5,213 nt of DNA from a candidate division WOR-1 bacterium RIFOXYB2_FULL_48_7 (lineage in GTDB: Bacteria; Margulisbacteria; WOR-1; O2-12-FULL-45-9; XYB2-FULL-48-7), in assembly GCA_001771615.1 (NCBI GenBank), contig MEUF01000080.1:156-5368 (forward strand), read 5' to 3'. The notes below the pieces were generated by a model, which saw only the letters and a list, made by a program, of their open reading frames with translations, was not told where the DNA came from and made no database searches. Position numbers and translations under genes: made by a program. Each line of letters opens with the position of its first letter. Position 1 is the stretch's first letter. Below are positions 1-5,213 of the stretch, in pieces.

Positions 1-1087
1 GAAAAAAGCGCTAATTTGTCTCTTGATTCTGGGTTTATCCGCCACTCTTGCTTCGGCTCAGCAATTGATCGGCCGGTCAGCCGGCATGGGCGGGGCTGGT
101 GTCGCCGTTGCCGATGATATCTCCGCCGCTTATTACAATCCCGCCGGATTGATGCAAAGCAGCGTTATGGCCGGAGAATTCATGGTTGCCTATGGGGCCG
201 CCTACACCGATCTTAATAAGCTGACAACTGCTTTGGGAAAATTCAACGATCCAGCCCAATTTTTGCTCGACAATTACGCAAATAATCTCTCTTTCAACGG
301 GAGCGCCAACGGGCTGATAGGTCTCAATATCCGAAAGGTGGGGCTTAGTTTAATCCCTAACCTCTTGGCCAATGTCAATAAACCGGCCAATACCCTAGCC
401 GGAACTTTTGTCGGTAGTGGAGTCAACGCCACCGTGCTAACCTTGGGGCAGACTTACTCTCTTTCTTATTTGCCGGCCGCCCTTGACGTCGGTTTAAACG
501 TCAAGTTATTGCACGCCGCTTCCGGGAACATCACGACTACTATGGCCTCGGCAACCACGGCAGTTGGGACACAAACCTATGGCTCGGGCACAGGCATGGG
601 TTACGATCTGGGGGTCCTGACCACCGTCAATATACCAATGGTCAGTAAAATAGCTGTTGGCGCCGTAATGCGCGATATCGCAACGGGCTATAACATCAAA
701 CCAAATTCACGGGTTGCCACTCTTGATGCGGTGGCCAATACAGTGACTCTTGGCCCAGAAACTGCCGGGGCGGAACAAACATACACAGTTGATGGCTCAA
801 CTGCCATCGGCGCGTACGCCACCATTCCCGGTGTGGGGCTGGGGATAGCGGCAGACCTGGAATTTACCAGAAATGATGGAACCAATACTCATCTCGGCGT
901 TGAATATCCCATAATGATGGGTGCGGTGGTTCTCCAAGCAGGCAGCGCCACCGGCAACAGCCTTGGGTTAACCACCCTGGGAGCCAGGGCCAACCTTGGC
1001 GTCACAAAAGTTGGGATTGTTTCGGTCGCTGACTCAAAAAATAGCGGCCTGACCAGAACAGCCGCCGATATTACCGTCGCTTTTTAA
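1..1087 (+). CDS. Outer-membrane beta-barrel protein, TraF/FadL (OmpP1)-like; start codon cut by window edge
   Basis: The frame is open from the first base. Position 1 is read as the G of an ATG whose first two bases lie outside, giving a start of MKKALICLLILGLSA and 362 residues in all. I prefer this to the TTG at 23, because the extra residues complete a normal Sec signal peptide: KK at 2-3, a hydrophobic core at 4-17 and an ASA|QQ cleavage site after residue 20. The mature N-terminus has a Gly-rich stretch (GMGGAGVAVADD, 29-40) running into AAYYNPAGL (43-51). This signature is shared by FadL/OmpP1 barrels and by proteins annotated as TraF-like. The rest alternates polar and hydrophobic residues like beta strands. 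Thr/Ala/Gly-rich stretches, for example near residues 177-197, are probable surface loops. The chain ends in Phe (ITVAF), as expected of a BAM-recognised last strand. Substrate and function are unknown; a TraF-like label would not imply conjugation, since no transfer genes are visible. A terminator follows 21 nt after the stop. Confidence -1.
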   Translation, partial: KKALICLLILGLSATLASAQQLIGRSAGMGGAGVAVADDISAAYYNPAGLMQSSVMAGEFMVAYGAAYTDLNKLTTALGKFNDPAQFLLDNYANNLSFNGSANGLIGLNIRKVGLSLIPNLLANVNKPANTLAGTFVGSGVNATVLTLGQTYSLSYLPAALDVGLNVKLLHAASGNITTTMASATTAVGTQTYGSGTGMGYDLGVLTTVNIPMVSKIAVGAVMRDIATGYNIKPNSRVATLDAVANTVTLGPETAGAEQTYTVDGSTAIGAYATIPGVGLGIAADLEFTRNDGTNTHLGVEYPIMMGAVVLQAGSATGNSLGLTTLGARANLGVTKVGIVSVADSKNSGLTRTAADITVAF

Positions 1088-1108
1088 GCGGGCTTTATTG
1101 CTTCTTTT

Positions 1109-1146
1109 AAGCCAGGCAACCGGCAACGGTTGCCTTGCTTTTTATT
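1109..1146 (+). terminator. Rho-independent terminator after the barrel gene
   Basis: A 9-bp perfect stem AGGCAACCG / CGGTTGCCT (1114-1122 with 1127-1135) closes on a GCAA tetraloop (1123-1126), a stable GNRA loop on a C-G closing pair. After one C-T mismatch (1113/1136) the stem continues for 4 more bp, AAGC / GCTT (1109-1112 with 1137-1140). The T-run TTTTT (1139-1143) then follows, continuing as ATT. The T-run lies on the + strand side only, so it should stop + strand transcription from the barrel gene. The minus strand has no T-run after the stem. Confidence -1.
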
Positions 1147-1163
1147 AGACGCTACGCTATATT
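1135..1163 (+). promoter_or_regulatory. Possible sigma-70-type promoter for the 118-residue gene and the TamB-like gene
   Basis: TTGCTT (1135-1140, 3 of 6 matches to TTGACA) is followed after exactly 17 nt by TATATT (1158-1163, 5 of 6 matches to TATAAT). Transcription would start about 7 nt downstream, at or next to the ATG at 1170. No purine-rich Shine-Dalgarno sequence lies before that ATG, so a leaderless message would fit. The -35 element lies inside the 3' arm of the preceding terminator. The -35 match is weak and AT-rich hexamers arise by chance, so this is tentative. Confidence -1.
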
Positions 1164-1169
1164 TTCCAT

Positions 1170-1526
1170 ATGTGGCAGACACTGGGAACGATTGCTGTTG
1201 CCTCCCTGGGCGGATCGTTTTTTATTCATTATCTTAAAAATTATCTCCTTGAGGAAAAGCCCGGTTTCAATTTTGATTGGGACGGGGTCATCGAGCGGGG
1301 ACTTATTGCCTGGCTGGTCATAATTGGCGGCAGCTGGCTTTTGTTAATCCCGGCCATTATCTTAGTTAAATTTTCCCTTCAATTATACCGCTGGCAGGTT
1401 TTTCGGCGGTTATTATCGATCGAAGAGCCGGCCTTTATTGCCCAGAAAATTAAAATCAAGGAGGAGCTGGCAATTAATTTGCTGGTTTCACCATCCTGGG
1501 CAATTTTAATCGGTTTGATTTTTTAA
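1170..1526 (+). CDS. Small three-segment inner-membrane protein, function unknown
   Basis: This 118-residue protein is not one I recognise. It has three hydrophobic segments: about residues 4-21, 44-70 and 100-118, the last ending right at the stop. The loop between segments 1 and 2 (about 23-43) is acidic overall. The loop between segments 2 and 3 carries K67, R74, R79, R80, K93, K95 and K97. By the positive-inside rule, the N-terminus and second loop would face the cytoplasm, with the first loop and the extreme C-terminus outside. There is no cleavable signal peptide. The start is the only in-frame ATG after the TAG at 1146-1148, but it lacks a Shine-Dalgarno sequence, so translation may be leaderless. 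The stop is 24 nt before the TamB-like ATG with no terminator between, suggesting co-transcription. The hydrophobic pattern and tight spacing support a real gene; the function is open. Confidence -1.
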   Translation: MWQTLGTIAVASLGGSFFIHYLKNYLLEEKPGFNFDWDGVIERGLIAWLVIIGGSWLLLIPAIILVKFSLQLYRWQVFRRLLSIEEPAFIAQKIKIKEELAINLLVSPSWAILIGLIF

Positions 1527-1541
1527 CTTTTGGGATCGTTT

Positions 1542-1545
1542 GAGG
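1542..1545 (+). promoter_or_regulatory. Ribosome-binding site of the TamB-like gene
   Basis: GAGG lies 5 nt before the ATG at 1551, a good Shine-Dalgarno match and spacing. It supports 1551 as the start, where the protein begins directly with a signal sequence (MKK plus a hydrophobic run). The upstream membrane-protein gene has no comparable site. Confidence -1.
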
Positions 1546-1550
1546 CGACA

Positions 1551-4500
1551 ATGAAAAAAATATTATTTACATTGACATTACTATTATTCTGTTCGGTCGC
1601 CGGGGCGATCTCGATTACCGACGTTACCCTCCCCCTCTATGACTCAATCAAGGCCCAGGCCGAAACCAATTTTTCTGATTTGATCAGAAAAAAAGTTACA
1701 ATCGAACAGGCCTCCGGCATTGTCGTTGGCCAGATTGAGCTCTCTGGGGTCAATTTCCCTGGGTTTGGACGGGCAGAAAAAGTCATTCTCAAGTTTAACC
1801 CGCTCAAATATCTGGCCAAAAAGGGGGATATTGTCCCGGCTTTGCGGGAAATTGTTATCGTCAATGCCGATTTAACCCTCAAACGCAATCAATCTGGCCA
1901 ATGGAATTTTTCCTATTTATTGGCCCCCTCACCTGGCCAGCCGGCGACCACGCCACCACCTTTTAGGGGGATCATTACCCTGAATAATTGTCGATTGGCT
2001 TATAGCGACGCTCAAGGTATCACCCCCGGCTCGACAATCGTTACTCGGGGGGAGCTGGTTAATGGCTCCATTGATTTACGCAATAAAAATTGGATTAAGT
2101 TTTCGCTTTCAGGCAATGTCCCTGAAAGTGCCGCCTGCTTTGGGGCAATTAACTTAAAAAAAGGCAGCTTTGACCTGACCTTGACCGGCCAGGGGGCCAG
2201 CCTGACCCGTTGGGGAAATTATGCCATCCCCGTCCCCGGCCTAAAATTCCAGGCCGGCCAGGGTGATGTAGTAATCAAATTAGCTTCTCCCAAAACCCCT
2301 GGTTGGCCGCTCTCGGTTACCGGCAGCCTGCAGTTAAAAGAAGGCAACCTAACTTATTATAATCAATCATTGAGCCAGGCTTACGGCACAGTCAATATAA
2401 ATGACGGCAGGATCATTCTGCATAATTTCCGGGCAGAACTATTTAACCAACCGATTAGCGGCTCCGCCTTAATCTCGATTTTAGGCGACAAAATCAACCT
2501 GCGGCTCCCAGGCGTCCGAACTTTTGGCGGAAACCTGGCCGGAGAGTTAAATCTCACAGGCAGCCAAATTGAGGGCTCGATCAATTTACAAAGGATCAAT
2601 CTTAGTCGGGTTGCCGCTGGTGCCCCAGGAATCGAAGGCTTCGCGTCAGGCACAATCGAGGTAAAAACCGACACCGGCACTCTCCAGTTGGAACTTGACC
2701 AGGCCAAACTTATTGGTCAGCCGGTGCAGGCCGTTGCGGCCGCTTTTCGCTGGACACCCCAACGGTTGTGGCTGGAGCGGTTTAGCGCCTTTTCAACGAC
2801 CGGCAGCTTTTTCGCCCGCGGGACAATCAGTCAGGACCTATATTTTGACCTGGAAACCACGGCTGCCGGCTTAACCCTCCGGGGCCAGGGCCCGCTGGGA
2901 AAAATGTCAGCTACCGTCAATTCATTTAGAGGCACAACCAGCTGGCGTCTGGATCAGAAGTTTTTTGCTGCCCCGCTAAGGAACCTCACGGCCTCGGGAG
3001 AGGTGGTTCTTGTCAACGGACAACTCGGTGAACAGTTATTTGACCGGGCCGAAGGCAAGATCAGCCTGGGTGGCGGGATCAGCCGATTTTCTGACACCTT
3101 TGTCAGGCACAACAAGTCACAGCTGCATATTTTTGGCCAGGCAGGTTTTGGCCAGCCGACTAATTTACAAATCAAGGGGGATAAGCTCCGTCTAGAGGAC
3201 CTGCCAATTTTCGACGTTTTCCTGCCACCGCCGGTCAGGCAACCAGTCGGCGACCTTGATTTACTAATTGAAATAACCGGCCAGCTGCCGGCCAATCAAA
3301 AACTTGATTCGCTCGCCCCACTACTCGACCTGAATGCCAGGGCAAAGCTGGCCGTTAAACATGCCCAGTTTGGCCCTTGGCCAACAATCAGCGGTGAAGC
3401 CATTGTCTCTTGGCAAAACCATCAGCTAGTGGCAGAAAGCGGATACATTAAATTGCCGGATTCAGCTATTTACTTACGGACCGTCGGCAAGGACAGCGAG
3501 CTCCAGGGAACCATCAACCTGGCCAGGTTAAACCCTTTTCTGGAAGCAGAGAGAATAACCCTCGGGGGAACAATGGGTTTGGCATTAAAATCACGTGGCC
3601 CGTTTCCCAGTAATAATTTTTCCGCTGCTTTTTGGCTTGATCACCCGCGATACAATGAAATATTTTTTGATCAGATATCCGGCGCCTGCCAGCTGAATAA
3701 CAATACTTTAAAAACTGTCAACCAGCTATCGCTGCTTGACGGGGTTAATCAATACAATATTAGCGGACAAATTTCTCAATTAAACACTGCCCCAACCCTG
3801 GCCTTGAAAATTGACACAGCCAAAGCCAATCTGGCCAAAGCCTATATACTCGGGCTAAAAATACAAGGAGAAATCGCTGCCCGCACAGCTGCCCAGACGC
3901 CAGCGGCCACCCTGTCAAAAATTCATCTCTCTTTGGCCACCAACCAGCAACTCCCCTTATTCCAGCCGGCCACTATCGGCTCATCAATCTTGGGCGATTG
4001 GCAAAAGATCGCCAGGGCAGCACAAAAACGATTAGCCAAATCTCCCGTTGAAAGTTTAGCCGGAGAACTTGCTGCCACCATCCAGCTTAGCGGCCCGATT
4101 AGCGCGCCGCTGATCAACTATTCTGCTCAGGTGGGCAACGGAGCCTGGCGAAATTTTACATTTAAAAATCTCTCACTAAAAGGCGCTTTTCAGGGAACTA
4201 CTTTACAAATAACCAGTGCCTCCCTCAACAAGGAAGATGGCGTGGCTAATCTGACCGGGCAAATCACCTTTCCAGACGACTTAACCCTCTCGTTGGAAAC
4301 AAATAACTTCCCACTCTCGGCCCTAAACACTTTTTTCCCGGCCGATCGGTTTGCCGGCGGCATCAACGGCCGCCTGAAGATTAGCGGTAAATTGGCCGAT
4401 CCGCTGATTTCTGCCGAGGCCCAGGGGAACGAGGTCACTATTTGTGATGCAAAATTTGATAAAGTCTATGTAAAGTTTTTCAAGGATGAGGAACAAATTG

Positions 4501-5213
4501 CCTTGCCCAGCTTGTGGCTTCAAGAGGGCAAACATCTTTCACAAGCCAGCTTTGTATTAAAACAAAACGATCAAATAGAGGGGTCAATTAGCTTTGAAGG
4601 CAACGCCATTGCGCTAGCCAATTTACTCAATGACGAATACAGCTGGCAACAAGGTGATTCCCTGATCCGGGGGACGATCAGCGGCAGTCTGGCCCAACCA
4701 GAAATCAACGGCAAACTATTTCTCAATAACGCCAGCATCAGCCTAAGAAATTTGGATTCTTCGCTGACTAACCTGCAAGGATCAGCCACTATCAACCGCA
4801 ATCGACTGGTCGTCAGGCGTTTGACCGGTTATTGGCAGGGGACCACCACCAGACAAATTCCCAATTTTGTTGGCCTGGCCGGAGAAATTGACCTCAGCAA
4901 CGCCCTCGCCCCCTCCCCCAGTTTAGGCTTAAACCTGGCCTTCACTCCACAGCGTTACTACCTGGCTATGCCGCGACTTTATACCGGACTCCTAACTTTT
5001 AACCAGCTCTCTCTCGTTGGCCCATTGTCTCTCGATTATTCCAAAGCCCCGAAGTTAACGGGGGAGATTCTTGTCGAGGATGCGGTTATCAATCTTGGCT
5101 CTGGCGGGGGGAATGGCGGCCAATTACTCCCCTTGGGCCTGGACCTGAATGTAACTCTGGGAAAAAATGTCTATATAGTTATGGGAGATGTTAACACGCT
5201 CAATTTAAGCAAC
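1551..5213 (+). CDS. tamB: TamB-like translocation/assembly module protein (AsmA/TamB superfamily), 3' end outside window
   Basis: The frame is open for 1221 codons to the last base, with no stop or frameshift. Residues 1-19 form a signal sequence or membrane anchor (KK, hydrophobic core 4-13, possible AGA|IS cleavage). Residues 46-124 look like an AsmA/TamB N-terminus: ASGIVVGQIELSGV (54-67), an FNPL element (82-85), then strands leading to LTLKRNQSGQWNFSYLL (108-124). A Pro-rich linker (125-138) leads to ITLNNCRLAYSD. The rest is almost all predicted beta strand with recurring Gly-led units. LDLNVTLGKNVYIV (1197-1210) resembles the opening of the C-terminal TamB (DUF490) domain, so the window cuts the gene there and several hundred residues are probably missing. 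E. coli TamB, 1259 residues, is a periplasm-spanning beta-groove protein that works with TamA and is implicated in phospholipid transport and barrel assembly. A similar role here is inferred. A generic AsmA-like protein is the main alternative; the symbol marks family, not proven orthology. Confidence -1.
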   Translation, partial: MKKILFTLTLLLFCSVAGAISITDVTLPLYDSIKAQAETNFSDLIRKKVTIEQASGIVVGQIELSGVNFPGFGRAEKVILKFNPLKYLAKKGDIVPALREIVIVNADLTLKRNQSGQWNFSYLLAPSPGQPATTPPPFRGIITLNNCRLAYSDAQGITPGSTIVTRGELVNGSIDLRNKNWIKFSLSGNVPESAACFGAINLKKGSFDLTLTGQGASLTRWGNYAIPVPGLKFQAGQGDVVIKLASPKTPGWPLSVTGSLQLKEGNLTYYNQSLSQAYGTVNINDGRIILHNFRAELFNQPISGSALISILGDKINLRLPGVRTFGGNLAGELNLTGSQIEGSINLQRINLSRVAAGAPGIEGFASGTIEVKTDTGTLQLELDQAKLIGQPVQAVAAAFRWTPQRLWLERFSAFSTTGSFFARGTISQDLYFDLETTAAGLTLRGQGPLGKMSATVNSFRGTTSWRLDQKFFAAPLRNLTASGEVVLVNGQLGEQLFDRAEGKISLGGGISRFSDTFVRHNKSQLHIFGQAGFGQPTNLQIKGDKLRLEDLPIFDVFLPPPVRQPVGDLDLLIEITGQLPANQKLDSLAPLLDLNARAKLAVKHAQFGPWPTISGEAIVSWQNHQLVAESGYIKLPDSAIYLRTVGKDSELQGTINLARLNPFLEAERITLGGTMGLALKSRGPFPSNNFSAAFWLDHPRYNEIFFDQISGACQLNNNTLKTVNQLSLLDGVNQYNISGQISQLNTAPTLALKIDTAKANLAKAYILGLKIQGEIAARTAAQTPAATLSKIHLSLATNQQLPLFQPATIGSSILGDWQKIARAAQKRLAKSPVESLAGELAATIQLSGPISAPLINYSAQVGNGAWRNFTFKNLSLKGAFQGTTLQITSASLNKEDGVANLTGQITFPDDLTLSLETNNFPLSALNTFFPADRFAGGINGRLKISGKLADPLISAEAQGNEVTICDAKFDKVYVKFFKDEEQIALPSLWLQEGKHLSQASFVLKQNDQIEGSISFEGNAIALANLLNDEYSWQQGDSLIRGTISGSLAQPEINGKLFLNNASISLRNLDSSLTNLQGSATINRNRLVVRRLTGYWQGTTTRQIPNFVGLAGEIDLSNALAPSPSLGLNLAFTPQRYYLAMPRLYTGLLTFNQLSLVGPLSLDYSKAPKLTGEILVEDAVINLGSGGGNGGQLLPLGLDLNVTLGKNVYIVMGDVNTLNLSN
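1670..1692. repeat. Perfect 10-bp inverted repeat inside the start of the TamB-like gene
   Basis: TTTTTCTGAT (1670-1679) and ATCAGAAAAA (1683-1692) are exact reverse complements around a 3-nt centre TTG. The repeat covers codons for about residues 40-48 (NFSDLIRKK). It is AT-rich, followed by A rather than T on the + strand, and does not resemble a terminator on either strand. It may be chance arising from the codons, or a weak mRNA hairpin or protein site. Confidence -1.
3564..5066 (+). other. Repeating Gly-led beta units within the TamB-like protein
   Basis: A similar pattern recurs: a Gly, an alternating hydrophobic strand, a second Gly usually before Pro, Lys or Ser, then a few residues and often a Pro. 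Examples are GELAATIQLSGPISAP (838-853), GINGRLKISGKLADP (937-951) and GTISGSLAQP (1041-1050). Looser copies are GTMGLALKSRGPFPS (673-687) and LTFNQLSLVGP (1148-1158). The second Gly falls at residues 683, 848, 946, 1045 and 1157, so the best three are 98-99 residues apart. Earlier related points are G337 and G577. This is the kind of modular extension known for AsmA/TamB bridge proteins, where repeats lengthen the lipid-binding groove. Confidence -1.
5121..5213 (+). other. Beginning of the C-terminal TamB domain, truncated by the window
   Basis: Residues 1191-1221 include LDLNVTLGKNVYIV (1197-1210), which matches the usual opening of the TamB/DUF490 C-terminal domain: alternating strand, short turn, then a V-x-I/V strand. 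A Gly-rich turn (SGGGNGG, 1184-1190) precedes it. This part of TamB family proteins is the most conserved and lies nearest the outer-membrane partner. Only about 30 residues are inside the window, so the assignment rests on a short stretch. Confidence -1.

Noticed and set aside
77..885. Minus-strand open frames opposite the barrel gene
   Set aside because: The + strand protein has a signal peptide, a known N-terminal motif and a terminal Phe. The opposite frames have no such features.
1091..1113. Short GGCTT / AAGCC pairing that could compete with the base of the terminator stem
   Set aside because: It is only 5 bp with a 13-nt loop, and it would disturb only the lower part of the terminator stem while the 9-bp upper stem remains. 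That is too weak to call an antiterminator.
1135..1323. A 62-codon + strand frame overlapping the start of the 118-residue membrane protein
   Set aside because: It has no ribosome-binding site, starts within the terminator region, and overlaps in another frame a protein with coherent membrane segments. The product is Arg/Ser-rich without a recognisable pattern.
1588..1595. Cys at residue 14 of the TamB-like protein as a lipoprotein site
   Set aside because: The residues before it (L-L-F) do not fit the lipobox, which needs a small residue just before the Cys. The AGA site at 17-19 is a better cleavage point.
3131..3155. Direct repeat of TTTTGGCCAG with a 5-nt spacer
   Set aside because: It encodes two FGQ turns in the TamB-like protein and is most simply explained by the protein sequence and codon preference, not by a DNA site.
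1637..4801. Several minus-strand open frames of 60-113 codons opposite the TamB-like gene
   Set aside because: All lie fully inside a continuous 1221-codon + strand gene of clear family. They show no operon order, and their Ser/Pro/Arg/Leu-rich products are typical of antisense shadows.

Overview
The window looks like ordinary chromosomal DNA from a diderm (Gram-negative-type) bacterium. Its genes are envelope genes: a secreted outer-membrane beta-barrel, a small inner-membrane protein and a very long TamB/AsmA-type periplasmic protein. All three lie on the + strand. GC content is moderate, there is little intergenic space, and at least one start has a clear Shine-Dalgarno sequence. The style of the barrel (a TraF/FadL-like N-terminus with an AAYYNPAGL motif) and of the TamB-like protein recalls candidate phyla such as Margulisbacteria/Saganbacteria or Elusimicrobia. 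That placement is an impression only and cannot be fixed from the sequence.

Layout: (1) Positions 1-1087 hold nearly all of a 362-residue barrel gene. Only the first two bases of its ATG appear to lie outside the window. (2) Positions 1088-1169 are the only intergenic stretch of note. They contain a strong intrinsic terminator (stem-loop 1109-1140 plus T-run) whose 3' arm overlaps the -35 element of a possible promoter. The -10 element of that promoter sits 6 nt before the next ATG, so transcription could start at or next to the start codon (a leaderless message). (3) Positions 1170-1526 encode a 118-residue protein with three predicted membrane segments and no function I recognise. (4) After 24 nt with a GAGG ribosome-binding site, a reading frame opens at 1551 and stays open to the end of the window: 1221 codons, no stop, no frameshift. 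This is a TamB-like protein, cut by the window edge just as its C-terminal TamB domain begins.

How they may work together: TamB-family proteins are long periplasmic beta-groove proteins linked to outer-membrane lipid supply and barrel assembly. The barrel upstream is the kind of protein that depends on such a system, but the terminator between them indicates separate transcription. The 118-residue membrane protein and the TamB-like gene most likely form one operon, which makes the small protein a candidate partner of the TamB-like protein. I saw no tRNA, rRNA, CRISPR array, insertion sequence or attachment site, and found no gene I would support on the minus strand.
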